From Sphingobium ummariense RL-3 (GTDB lineage: Bacteria > Pseudomonadota > Alphaproteobacteria > Sphingomonadales > Sphingomonadaceae), in NCBI RefSeq assembly GCF_000447205.1, contig NZ_AUWY01000088.1:1-37310 (forward strand): a DNA stretch of 37,310 nt, written 5' to 3'. Positions 1-7,208 of this stretch are shown in pieces (position 1 is the first letter of the stretch; every line of letters begins with the position of its first letter). The translations under genes were made by a program, and so were the position numbers. Under the pieces are notes generated by a model. The model did not search any database, was not told where the DNA came from, and saw only the letters and a list, made by a program, of their open reading frames with translations.

Positions 1-116
1 GCCGCGTCGCGCGCCGACCGCGGCAGGACGGTGCCGGTCAATGAAGGCGAAGCGGCACAGTGACAATGCGCAGTTGAGACGGCTTTCGGCCAAAGCTGTC
101 ATAAAGCTTCACTATC

Positions 117-200
117 ATTCCAGCGCAGGCTGGAATATCACGTTCTTTTCTTCGGGTGAGCCAGAAGAAGGGAGATCCCAGCTTTCGCTGGGATGACGGG
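117..200. repeat. REP-like element with two hairpins
   Basis: Two perfect 8-bp-stem hairpins lie 38 bp apart: ATTCCAGC/GCTGGAAT at 117-136 and ATCCCAGC/GCTGGGAT at 175-194, the second followed by GACGGG. The same arrangement recurs at 7081-7175, so this is a member of a dispersed family. Such two-hairpin intergenic elements (REP/BIME type) are usually mobilised in trans by a RAYT transposase; none is encoded here. The element ends only 25 bp before the left target duplication of the IS1595 element. Confidence 0.75.
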
Positions 201-224
201 CTTGGTCTTATGTCCCCATCACCC

Positions 225-232
225 AAAAAAAA
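225..232. repeat. Left 8-bp target-site duplication (A8)
   Basis: Exactly eight A residues abut the left inverted repeat of the IS1595-family element. The same eight A residues abut the right end at 2237-2244. Eight bp is the duplication length known for the IS1595 family. A homopolymer is weak evidence alone, but its exact position next to both inverted repeats makes it convincing. Confidence 0.75.
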
Positions 233-277
233 GGCGTTATTATACCAGGCATACCCAAGCGGGGCGGGAGGTGCTAA

Positions 278-1135
278 GTGAACGCCTCTGAACCTGCATG
301 GCCAATTTCTCTCAGTGGCCAGTCTGTCGAAATGGGGAACTGGGTGCGGCGAATTTATATCGATGAATCTGGCACTTCTGGGCGAGAGCCTGTCGCTGTT
401 GTAGCCGCTGTGATCATCAATGCAGATCAACACTACGCTCGACTCGCGACTAGGGTGGACGAGGTCAACAGAAAGCATGCTGGTAATTCTGCGGGGCCGC
501 TTCCTGTTTTTCACGCTACTGATATTTGGAACGGGAATAAGAACTTCAAAGATATCGTTAGAGATTGGAGTAAAAATCAAAGGTTATCTTACATCACGGA
601 TATGGTAGAAATCGTGTCCAAAGAAAACATACCTGTTGCACTCAGTTGGATAAAAAAAGATGAGTGCTTTAAAGGATTGGATAAAGCGGAAGCTGCCAAG
701 CGAGCGCACTTTTTTGCGTTCGCTGGCTCGATAGCTGTATCGGACAAGTTTATTTCAAATCACTATCCTGACGAGAGAGCTTCGCTTGTCGCTGAAAAAT
801 GCGATCACATGATGCAAACCTTGGGGCATATACCATTCATTTTTAATGATCAGGAGCCTGACCCTGATTCATGGCTTTTTCGGAGGAAGATAACACACAT
901 CATTGGTGATGAAGAGATCCAGTATATGACGAAACGCGGGAGCCCGCTCCTCCAAATCGCGGACGCAATGGCGTGGGCGTTCCAGCAATATTTGACCAAT
1001 TGGCGCTTGGCACCAAAGCTATATCGACCGATTTTTGGCGATCACGATTTCGCCATCAGGGAAGATTTGACTCGGCGTCCGATGGGGGCATCAGTTTTGG
1101 GGACGCTATATTCCTCGTTAAGCGATCAACCATGA
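278..1135 (+). CDS. DUF3800 domain protein (passenger gene)
   Basis: A 285-residue protein with the DUF3800 hallmarks: YIDESG at about residues 27-32, an acidic/histidine segment HATDIWNG near 98-105, and the C-terminal helix LLQIADAMAWA. These conserved Asp residues resemble an RNase H-like metal site, so a nuclease role is plausible, but the family's biochemistry is poorly defined. The start is GTG at 278, chosen for the strong GGGAGG ribosome-binding site just upstream. Base composition is clearly lower in GC than the flanking genes, consistent with transfer. The gene lies wholly between the inverted repeats of the IS1595 element, and its last 80 bp overlap a minus-strand ORF. Function within the element is unknown; guesses are a host-interaction or defence role. 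Confidence 0.85.
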   Translation: MNASEPAWPISLSGQSVEMGNWVRRIYIDESGTSGREPVAVVAAVIINADQHYARLATRVDEVNRKHAGNSAGPLPVFHATDIWNGNKNFKDIVRDWSKNQRLSYITDMVEIVSKENIPVALSWIKKDECFKGLDKAEAAKRAHFFAFAGSIAVSDKFISNHYPDERASLVAEKCDHMMQTLGHIPFIFNDQEPDPDSWLFRRKITHIIGDEEIQYMTKRGSPLLQIADAMAWAFQQYLTNWRLAPKLYRPIFGDHDFAIREDLTRRPMGASVLGTLYSSLSDQP

Positions 1136-1244
1136 TGTCGGCCTCGGTGGGGCTTAGTTCGCCATCGGCCACCATGCGCTCGACTTCGGCGCGAAACCTG
1201 GCGCTCTGCTCTTCTTGGGTTTCCTTGTGCTTTTTCGTCGGCAT
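1056..1244 (-). CDS. Small charged protein coupled to the IS1595 transposase
   Basis: A 62-residue, highly charged hydrophilic protein with no membrane segment (it begins MPTKKHKETQEEQ). Its ATG (1244-1242) overlaps the transposase stop by one base in a TAATG arrangement, which implies translational coupling. Its 3' part is antisense to the end of the DUF3800 gene. The region with EQSARFRAEVERM and GELSPTEADIMVDRL looks helical. Similar small ORFs occur next to transposases of this kind in alphaproteobacteria, as far as I recall, so it may be an accessory or regulatory protein. No function can be assigned. Confidence 0.65.
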   Translation of the reverse strand: MPTKKHKETQEEQSARFRAEVERMVADGELSPTEADIMVDRLTRNIASPKLMPPSDAESNLP

Positions 1245-2170
1245 TACGCCCTCGCACTAGCTGTTTGGTAGGTAAGCCGCTTGCCAATGATACCCATCAG
1301 CAACCGATCCGAACGCTCGGAGTCCTCGATGCCAAGGCCGGAGCGGTTGTTATAGCGGAACTCGTATTCAGCGAGGTAGCGGTGAAGATGCTGTTCGCCA
1401 CAGTGTTGGTAAACACCCTTCATGCCGCGCTTGAATATCGAGAAATAGCCTTCGACGGTGTTGCTGTGGATGCTGCGATCTTCAAGGTTCACATATTCGC
1501 CGCGACCGTGCGAAGTGGTGCCGTGAGCGGCGAAATGGTGCTTCACATCACGATAGCCGCTGTGTTCGTCGGTCATCACGCGGGCCTCGCGGGCTACGTT
1601 CTGCATGACCAGCGGCATCAGGGTTTTGGCGTTCACATCATCAATGACCATGGTGCGCGCTTGGCGAGTGTCGCGGTCGATCAGTGCCAGTACCTTCATC
1701 TTATGGTGGAACGCGCGGCGCTTCGGAACGCCCTTGAGTTGCCCGATGAAGGTCTCGTCAATCTCGACCGCACCACCATTGCCACCAAACGGGGCCATAT
1801 CGTTCGAACGCATCGCCTCGCGGATACGGTGAGACATGAACCAGGCGGTCTTGAGGGTGACGCCGAGAATGCGGTGAAGTTGGTTGCTGGAAATTCCCTT
1901 CTTGCTGCCCGCGATCAGATACATCGCCTGAAGCCAAAGGCGCATGGGGACCTTGCTGCCTTCGAAGATGGTGCCGATCTTCACGGTGAATGGCTTGCGG
2001 CACTGGTAGCACTTGTAGGCGCCGATACGGGTGCTTTCGCCTTGCATCTTCGAAATGCGCTCCACGCCGCCACAGTGCGGGCAGACAGGGCCATTTGGCC
2101 AGATGCGCGCCTCAACGTAAGCGTAGGCCGCTTCTTCGTCGTGAAAATGAGGGCTGGAGAGGTTCGACAT
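1244..2170 (-). CDS. IS1595-family (ISXO2-like) transposase
   Basis: A 308-residue transposase that cuts and rejoins the ends of its element. The N-terminus holds a zinc ribbon, CPHCGG near residue 34 and CYQCRKPF near 55, followed by a helix-turn-helix-like region around SNQLHRILGVTLKTAW. The catalytic domain shows EIDETFIG (first acidic residue), TDEHSGYRDV (second) and HSNTVEGYFSIFKRGMKG, where IS1595 enzymes have N or E as the third residue. The reading frame is intact and of full family length, so the element could be active. A promoter (TTGACG, 17 bp, TAGAGT) lies just inside the right end, and GGAG precedes the ATG at a good distance. The stop overlaps the next small ORF. Confidence 0.93.
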   Translation of the reverse strand: MSNLSSPHFHDEEAAYAYVEARIWPNGPVCPHCGGVERISKMQGESTRIGAYKCYQCRKPFTVKIGTIFEGSKVPMRLWLQAMYLIAGSKKGISSNQLHRILGVTLKTAWFMSHRIREAMRSNDMAPFGGNGGAVEIDETFIGQLKGVPKRRAFHHKMKVLALIDRDTRQARTMVIDDVNAKTLMPLVMQNVAREARVMTDEHSGYRDVKHHFAAHGTTSHGRGEYVNLEDRSIHSNTVEGYFSIFKRGMKGVYQHCGEQHLHRYLAEYEFRYNNRSGLGIEDSERSDRLLMGIIGKRLTYQTASARA

Positions 2171-2194
2171 TTGGTGTGCTCCGATTATGGATTC

Positions 2195-2223
2195 ACTCTA
2201 CGTTCTCGGAGTGGGTACGTCAA
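2195..2223 (-). promoter_or_regulatory. Transposase promoter inside the right IS end
   Basis: On the minus strand TTGACG (2223-2218) and TAGAGT (2200-2195) are separated by exactly 17 bp, a near-consensus sigma-70 promoter. The -35 hexamer lies within the right inverted repeat, as is usual for insertion sequences, so transposase binding at the end could repress its own promoter. Confidence 0.7.
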
Positions 2224-2236
2224 GTATAATATCGCG

Positions 2237-2244
2237 AAAAAAAA
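2237..2244. repeat. Right 8-bp target-site duplication (A8)
   Basis: Eight A residues directly abut the right IS end and match the left copy at 225-232. On the minus strand this copy also serves as the U-tract of the terminator of the glycine-zipper gene. Confidence 0.75.
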
Positions 2245-2267
2245 GGGCCGCCCCCAAGGACGGCCCT
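2237..2267 (-). terminator. Terminator of the glycine-zipper gene
   Basis: GGGCCG (2245-2250) pairs with CGGCCC (2261-2266) around a 10-nt loop. Read on the minus strand the stem is followed by eight T residues, a classical intrinsic terminator for the gene ending at 2291. The IS insertion duplicated this T-tract, so the terminator was probably preserved. Confidence 0.8.
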
Positions 2268-2290
2268 CTTCTGTCTCTAACGACTCTGCC

Positions 2291-2713
2291 TCAGCAGTCG
2301 CGGTCGATCGCCCGGCCCGCCAGGGCGCCTACGCCCGCGCCGATGATCGCGCCGGTCGTGCCGTCGCCCCGGTTGTAGCGGCCGCTGCCCTTGCCCACTT
2401 CATTGCCGAGCAGGCCACCGGCAATCGCACCGATGATGGTGCCGCCCGTGCCATTGTCCCGGCAGCGATAGCGGTAGCGATAGTCGCCGCCGCGATAGCC
2501 ACGATACCCACGGTAATAATCACCGCCATAACCGCCGCGATAGCCACGGTAGTAATCGCCGCGATAGCCGCGATGACCCCGATAGCCGCGATAGTCGCCG
2601 CGATCGTGACGGCCCCATCCGTCGCGCGCCATCGCGGGGGTGGCAGTCACTGCCAGGGAACCGGCGACCATCGCCAGCGCGGCCCCCATATTGACGAGAA
2701 ACTTGGTCTTCAT
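2291..2713 (-). CDS. Glycine-zipper 2TM-type envelope protein
   Basis: A 140-residue exported protein. It has an N-terminal signal peptide (MKTKFLVNMGAALAMVAG, probable cleavage after TPAMA near residue 29). A low-complexity middle (about 30-85) is built from repeated RGYRG/DYYRGYRGG units. The C-terminal glycine zipper contains GGTIIGAIAGGLLGNEVGKG and GAIIGAGVGALAGRAI, typical of 2TM glycine-zipper proteins of the envelope. The start at 2713 is chosen because GAGGAG lies at the right distance and the signal peptide begins there; the open frame runs much further upstream but without such features. A strong terminator follows. A structural or stress-related envelope role is plausible but unproven. 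Confidence 0.85.
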   Translation of the reverse strand: MKTKFLVNMGAALAMVAGSLAVTATPAMARDGWGRHDRGDYRGYRGHRGYRGDYYRGYRGGYGGDYYRGYRGYRGGDYRYRYRCRDNGTGGTIIGAIAGGLLGNEVGKGSGRYNRGDGTTGAIIGAGVGALAGRAIDRDC

Positions 2714-2887
2714 GGCGTTGCTCCTCAGTTTTGCCATATCCACGGCGTCATCCGAAGCGGGGATTCGCCATCGATTGCACCCCTTATGCGTGATTCGCTT
2801 TGAGCCGAGCCTGAATGGCGGTGTCAGCCGCCGTTCAGCCGCCCACGGTTCACCGGCGCCCTGCTGCGCTTGGGCGAACTTTCCCCT

Positions 2888-3898
2888 ATGCGGAACGACA
2901 ATGCGTCGAATCCTCCTCGTCCTGACCCTTGCGATCCTGCTGCTGCCGGCGCCGCCCCCGAACAAGCCCCAGACGGTGCGAGCGGGTCGCTGCTGGTGAG
3001 CGCGCGGGCGCTGCCGCTGGATGAGGGCGCGCCGGCACGGCAGCACGTCGGCGCGCTCGCCTATCTGGGGGCTTGGGAACTGCGCAGCGCCAATCCCGGC
3101 TTCGGCGGCATCTCGGCCCTGCTGGTCGATCCGCCGGGGCAGGTGCTGGCACTGAGCGATGCGGGCATATTGATGGGTTTCCATGTCGGCGACGGCACGG
3201 ATGCCCGACGCCCGTTCATCGCTCCCCTGCCGGTCCGGGCTCAGGATCGGGGCAAGCCCTGGTGGGCATGGGACTCGGAATCGCTCACCCACGACCCTGC
3301 AACCGACCGCTATTGGGTCGGATTCGAGCTGCAGCAGATGATCTGCCGCTATGGCCCCGGCTTCGTGCGGGTCGAGGAATGCCGCACCTGGCCGGAAATA
3401 GCCGCCTGGCCGGAAACCGGATCGATCGAATCGCTCGCGCGCCTGCCCGACGGGCGCTTCCTGGCGATCGGGGAGATGGGCGTGACGGCGGATGGCAGCC
3501 ACGACACGTTGCTCTTCGCCCGCGATCCGGCGGACGACGCCACCCCTGCCCCCATGCACCTGCGCTATTATCCGCCGCCGGGCTATCGGCCGACCGACGC
3601 CGTGGCGCTGGACGAGCGGCACCTGCTGGTGCTCAACCGGCGACTGACGCTGGCGCAACTCTTCACCGGCACACTCGCCATGGTGGAACTGCCGGAGCGG
3701 CTGGAGACGGGGGCACAGCTGCGCGCGCGACCACTGGCGACGCTCGCGCCGCCGCTGCTCGCTGATAATTTCGAGGGGCTGGCGGTGACGCGGGAGGGCG
3801 GCCGGACGATCATCTGGATCGTGTCAGACGACAATCACGAATTCTTCCAGCGCACCCTGCTGCTGAAATTCGCCCTGCCGGAATGGCCGCCGCGCTGA
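2888..3898 (+). CDS. Esterase-like protein of the phytase-like family, apparent frameshift at signal peptide
   Basis: The body (from about 2990) matches the phytase-like/esterase-like beta-propeller family found in many sphingomonads: motifs LGAWELRSANPGFGGISALL, WDSESLTHDPATDRYWVGFE, SIESLARLPDGRFLAIGE and DNFEGLAVTREGGRTIIWIV. In this frame the N-terminus is proline-rich with no signal peptide. A clear signal peptide, MRRILLVLTLAILLLPAPPP, is encoded from ATG 2901 in another frame, which stops at about 2999. Adding one base to the C5 run at 2955-2959 would join the two into one exported protein. So this is either a recent frameshift or a homopolymer sequencing error. The listed start (ATG 2888) is only the best in-frame choice. 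Confidence 0.75.
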   Translation: MRNDNASNPPRPDPCDPAAAGAAPEQAPDGASGSLLVSARALPLDEGAPARQHVGALAYLGAWELRSANPGFGGISALLVDPPGQVLALSDAGILMGFHVGDGTDARRPFIAPLPVRAQDRGKPWWAWDSESLTHDPATDRYWVGFELQQMICRYGPGFVRVEECRTWPEIAAWPETGSIESLARLPDGRFLAIGEMGVTADGSHDTLLFARDPADDATPAPMHLRYYPPPGYRPTDAVALDERHLLVLNRRLTLAQLFTGTLAMVELPERLETGAQLRARPLATLAPPLLADNFEGLAVTREGGRTIIWIVSDDNHEFFQRTLLLKFALPEWPPR

Positions 3899-3914
3899 GC
3901 GGCGACCGGAACGC

Positions 3915-3940
3915 AAAAAAGCGGCCCGTCGCCGGGCCGC
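3915..3940 (-). terminator. rpmB terminator
   Basis: GCGGCCCG and CGGGCCGC form an 8-bp stem (3921-3940) with a short loop. On the minus strand it is followed by six T residues (3920-3915). It lies 28 bp beyond the rpmB stop. Confidence 0.85.
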
Positions 3941-3968
3941 CCTTCATGCTCGAACGAAGCGAAAGGAA

Positions 3969-4262
3969 TCAGGCCGCGACGGCGGCCTGCTTCTTCTTGA
4001 TGTCGCGCTTCAGGCGGCGAGCCTTGAGCGACAGCTTCTCGTCGCCGGTCTTCAGCAGCCAGTTGTCGAGGCCGCCATTATGCTCGACCGAACGCAGGCC
4101 ATGGGTCGACACGCGCAGCGTGACGCTCTTTTCCAGCGATTCGGAGATCAGCGTGACATTCTGCAGGTTGGGCAGGAAGACACGCTTGGTCTTGTTGTTG
4201 GCGTGGGACACATTGTGACCCACCTGGCGGCCCTTGCCGGTCAGCTCGCAGATGCGCGACAT
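3969..4262 (-). CDS. rpmB: 50S ribosomal protein L28
   Basis: A 97-residue protein of the usual alphaproteobacterial L28 length, a component of the large ribosomal subunit. It begins [20 protein letters not shown], the diagnostic L28 N-terminus, and continues with [13 protein letters not shown] and [20 protein letters not shown]. The C-terminus is basic ([14 protein letters not shown]). The zinc-binding Cys pairs of some L28 proteins are absent: only one Cys (position 5) is seen. The start at 4262 fits the family; the longer open frame upstream is spurious. It is monocistronic, with a strong intrinsic terminator directly downstream. Confidence 0.97.
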   Translation of the reverse strand: MSRICELTGKGRQVGHNVSHANNKTKRVFLPNLQNVTLISESLEKSVTLRVSTHGLRSVEHNGGLDNWLLKTGDEKLSLKARRLKRDIKKKQAAVAA

Positions 4263-4419
4263 AATCTTCTCAACCTTGTCGTTCGGGTTCGTTCGGAAAG
4301 CGGCGCCGATAGCGGGATTCCCCGCCGTCGTCAACCCGCCCGGATCGGGAGGACGCGCCGCGCGCAACCCTTTCCCCACCCCGGGCGTTGGAGCCGCGTA
4401 TAACCGAAAGGAGACCGAC

Positions 4420-4641
4420 ATGCGAGTCATTGGCGGACTGTTGTTGATCGTGCTGCTGGTCCTGGCAGGCGGCATTGCCACCGGCTTCATCGACCTGCAG
4501 AAGACCCAGGATGGTCGCCTGCCCGAAGTGGCGGTCAAGGGCGGCGAGCTGCCCAAATATGAGGCGAACGTCGCCAAGGTCGAGGTCGGCACCCGCAAGG
4601 AAACCGTGGAAGTGCCGACCGTGGACGTCAAGAAGCCCTGA
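4420..4641 (+). CDS. Small single-pass membrane protein
   Basis: A 73-residue protein with a hydrophobic N-terminal segment (residues 3-24, [20 protein letters not shown]) followed by a charged tail that contains short Glu/Val/Lys-rich stretches ([20 protein letters not shown]). The topology suggests an anchor with a periplasmic tail, or an uncleaved signal. The start at 4420 is preceded by AAAGGAG at good spacing. I do not recognise a named family. It lies between divergent rpmB and tadA, in the same direction as tadA and 39 bp before it, so the two may be cotranscribed. Confidence 0.75.
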   Translation: MRVIGGLLLIVLLVLAGGIATGFIDLQKTQDGRLPEVAVKGGELPKYEANVAKVEVGTRKETVEVPTVDVKKP

Positions 4642-4680
4642 CCCTTTCGTTCAGGGCCTTCGATCCTGTAAGGGCGGGGC

Positions 4681-5139
4681 ATGGCTCCGCCCTTTCCCTT
4701 GCCCCTCCCCATGCGCCGCGCGCTGGACCTTGCGCGCGCCGCCGCCGAGGCGGGCGAGGTTCCCATCGGCGCCGTGGTGACGCGCGCCGGCGCGATCCTG
4801 GGCGAGGGAGAGAATCGCAACCGCCGCGACAATGACCCCACCGCCCATGCCGAAATCGTCGCGATCCGCGCGGCCGCCGCGCGACTGGGCGACTTCCGCC
4901 TGACCGGCTGCGACCTGTGGGTCACGCTGGAGCCCTGCCCGATGTGCGCGGGCGCCATCTCCCACGCACGGATCGCGCGCCTCTACTACGCCGTCTCCGA
5001 TCCCAAGGGCGGCGCGGTCGAACAGGGGCCGCGCCTCTTCACCCAGCCGCAATGCCTGCACCGGCCCGATGTCTATGGCGGGCTGGCCGAGGCGGAGGGC
5101 TCAGCGCTGCTGCGCGATTTCTTCGCCGCCCGCCGCTGA
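4681..5139 (+). CDS. tadA: tRNA-specific adenosine deaminase
   Basis: A 152-residue zinc enzyme that deaminates adenosine 34 (wobble) of tRNA-Arg to inosine. The cytidine/deoxycytidylate deaminase fold is clear: HAE at residues 56-58 (zinc ligand His56 and proton shuttle Glu58) and [10 protein letters not shown] with Cys86 and Cys89 as the other zinc ligands. The substrate segment [21 protein letters not shown] is also typical. An internal ATG at 4711 (MRRALDLA) is an alternative start giving a 142-residue protein. The last 39 bp overlap the convergent gene's 3' end. Confidence 0.95.
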   Translation: MAPPFPLPLPMRRALDLARAAAEAGEVPIGAVVTRAGAILGEGENRNRRDNDPTAHAEIVAIRAAAARLGDFRLTGCDLWVTLEPCPMCAGAISHARIARLYYAVSDPKGGAVEQGPRLFTQPQCLHRPDVYGGLAEAEGSALLRDFFAARR

Positions 5140-6999
5140 ATAGTCGATGCGGTAGAGCGTATAGGGCAGCGTCATGCCGGTCCGCAGCGGCACCGGGTGC
5201 AGCCAGCCCGGAATATCGCCGCGCATCAGCCCGGCATAGAAGCCGCGCGGGCTGCGCGAGGCATAGATCGTCCCTTCCGGGAAATTCGGGCAGACCAGCA
5301 GATAGGTGGCATGATGCCGCGCCGCGATCGCGCGGAAACCATCGACCGGGCCGTCAAAGGCATGGTGGATGTCCAGGATCGTCGCCCCGTTGCGATGATA
5401 GGGACCGGCGAGCGCGCTGTGATGCGTCGTCGCGATCAGGCGCGGGCCGAGGTCGACCAGGGTGAAGATCGTCGCGGGCGGCAGCTGGTCCAGCACCTCC
5501 AGCGCCGGCAGGGTACGGCAACGGCCGTTCGCCTTCTTGATCGCCTCCGATCGCGCCTTGGCGGCGGGGCGCCAGGGCTTGGGCTTGTTGCCCGTCACCT
5601 CGGCCCAGAGCGCGGTCACCTGCGGATAGAGCGGATAGGTGCAGGCGATCGCCGCCAGCAGCAGCGCGCCCGCGATCCCCGCAACACGCATCCATGTCCG
5701 GCCGGTTATGATGGCTACCAGCAGCCGGTGCGCGGCCCAGGCGGCGGGCGGAATCGCCAGCAGCTGCGCCGCCGGCCCCGCGCGGAGCTGCCAGAACAGC
5801 AGCGCGGTGGAGAACAGCATCATCAGCCCCACCGTTGCCCAAGCCCAGAGCCGCTCGCTGTCCCGCCGCGCGTCCCACAGCGCCCAGAGCAGACCGATCA
5901 GGCCCGCGAGCGGGATCGCCATCAGCGGCACGACCACGCTCTGCGCCTGCGCGGTGATGGGCTTCGCCTCGCGGATATTGGCCAGCCACAGGCGCTGGAG
6001 CTCCGGCGAGATCTGATAGGGGGTCAGGCACTGCGGCCAGTTGGCCCATGTAAAGATGGCGACCGCCGCGCCCACGACGATCCCCGCCCCCAGCCTCGCC
6101 GGCCAGCTGCGCAGCGGCAGACGCGCGAGCAGCACCATGCCGGCCCCCGCCGCGCCGAACACCGCGACCCATATGGGCGAGATCGCGTCGCACACCATCT
6201 GCCGGTTGTCGTTGCTGGCGAAAAGGACGAAGAGCAGCGACGTCGCGCCGGCGAGGCTCAGCGCATAGGGCTGCATCCGCCGCCCCGCCCCGTCCTTGAA
6301 CACCCAGCGCAGCGCGACCAGCGCGCCGCCGGCCGCCAGATAGACGATCATCTCCATGCCGATGGCGATGGACAGCGCGCTGCTGACGCCCGCCATGATG
6401 CCGCCGCGCAACCAGTTGCGGTCGATCAGGCCCGCCAGCATCGTTACCGCCAGCGCCAGCTGCCAGCCATGATGGTCGATCCGCATCGGCGCGAACATGC
6501 CAAGCCCCATCTGTGCGGCGAGCGGGGCGAGGACCGCCACGAACCAGGCATGGGGGCCGCCCAGCCGCCGGGCGATGGCGCCCAGGCTCAGCATCAGCAG
6601 CAGCAGCGGGATCAGCGGCGCGATGCCGCAGGCCAGCCGGTCGGCCAGCCCCTGGTCGACGAAGGCGCGGAAGAACAGCATCAGCGCCGCGATCGGCAGG
6701 TCGACCAGGCGCGACCAGTGGATGTTCGCGCCCACCGGCGGATCGAGCCGGTGCTGCCGCAGGTCGAACCAGCCCTGCCCCGCCAGCCAGTCCTTGACCT
6801 GCACGTAACGGATATTGTCGTCGGTGTCGGACAGCACGAACCAATGGATCGCGGGCCAGCGCGTCACCAGGAAGGCGACGACGATCACGATCCAGATGAG
6901 GAAGGTCAGCCATTTCCAGTGGCGCTGCGCATAGGGGGCCGCCAGCGCGAGGAAGGAGGCGGCGCGCGCGCGGAAAGCTGCCGGGCTATGCAAGGTCAT
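5101..6999 (-). CDS. Polytopic membrane protein, GT-C glycosyltransferase-like
   Basis: A 632-residue protein with about ten or more membrane segments, beginning at WLTFLIWIVIVVAFLV (about 31-46). The first large loop carries LSDTDDNIRYVQVKDWLAGQ and later NIHWSRLVDLP. The acidic pair followed by Arg and Trp, plus RIDHHGWQLALAVTML, recalls the catalytic loop and second motif of GT-C enzymes such as STT3/ArnT, which use lipid-linked sugar donors. A C-terminal soluble part (about 460-632) includes LVCPNFPEGTIYASRSPRGF. Relatives in databases often carry uninformative names. The GT-C assignment is inference. It lies near gtrA, which also serves glycolipid flipping, and its 3' end overlaps tadA. 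Confidence 0.8.
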   Translation of the reverse strand: MTLHSPAAFRARAASFLALAAPYAQRHWKWLTFLIWIVIVVAFLVTRWPAIHWFVLSDTDDNIRYVQVKDWLAGQGWFDLRQHRLDPPVGANIHWSRLVDLPIAALMLFFRAFVDQGLADRLACGIAPLIPLLLLMLSLGAIARRLGGPHAWFVAVLAPLAAQMGLGMFAPMRIDHHGWQLALAVTMLAGLIDRNWLRGGIMAGVSSALSIAIGMEMIVYLAAGGALVALRWVFKDGAGRRMQPYALSLAGATSLLFVLFASNDNRQMVCDAISPIWVAVFGAAGAGMVLLARLPLRSWPARLGAGIVVGAAVAIFTWANWPQCLTPYQISPELQRLWLANIREAKPITAQAQSVVVPLMAIPLAGLIGLLWALWDARRDSERLWAWATVGLMMLFSTALLFWQLRAGPAAQLLAIPPAAWAAHRLLVAIITGRTWMRVAGIAGALLLAAIACTYPLYPQVTALWAEVTGNKPKPWRPAAKARSEAIKKANGRCRTLPALEVLDQLPPATIFTLVDLGPRLIATTHHSALAGPYHRNGATILDIHHAFDGPVDGFRAIAARHHATYLLVCPNFPEGTIYASRSPRGFYAGLMRGDIPGWLHPVPLRTGMTLPYTLYRIDYSAAGGEEIAQQR

Positions 7000-7080
7000 G
7001 GGCGTGGATTAGACGGTCGGCGGGAAAGCGCAACGGGGCGGACGACGGGCGCGAAGGGAATTGCGGGTTCCACGCCCTTC

Positions 7081-7175
7081 CGTCATCCCGGCGAAAGCCG
7101 GGATCCCGCTTCCTCTTCCGGCCTGAATCGCGCATCGGAGAAAAGGGAGATGCCAGCTTTCGCTGGCATGACGGG
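7081..7175. repeat. REP-like element with two hairpins
   Basis: A hairpin at 7085-7104 (ATCCCGGC/GCCGGGAT) and another at 7150-7169 (ATGCCAGC/GCTGGCAT) are enclosed by CGTCAT at the left end and ATGACG at the right, so the whole 95-bp unit is an inverted repeat. It is the same family as 117-200: both end in a TTTCGCTGG(G/C)ATGACGGG block. It fills most of the gap between two divergent genes. Confidence 0.8.
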
Positions 7176-7208
7176 TTCCAAAGCAGAACTACCGATGGAG
7201 GGCAATAT

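Larger units (their letters stand above)
233..2236 (-). mobile_element. IS1595-family element with a DUF3800 passenger gene
   Basis: A complete element of 2,004 bp. The left tip reads GGCGTTATTATACC and the right tip, read inward on the minus strand, reads CGCGATATTATACT. Over the first 25 positions the two ends agree at 19, including the blocks TATTATAC and TACCCA. Both ends are flanked by the same 8-bp run of A. Inside are a DUF3800 gene (plus), a small ORF (minus) and an ISXO2-like DDE transposase (minus). Larger IS1595 members that carry unrelated passenger genes are known, and this fits that class. The ends are my own alignment by eye; an empty-site comparison would settle them. Confidence 0.85.

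Noticed and set aside
2955..2959. Programmed frameshift for the phytase-like gene
   Set aside because: A C5 run without a canonical slippery heptamer, pseudoknot or internal Shine-Dalgarno is insufficient; mutation or sequencing error is simpler.
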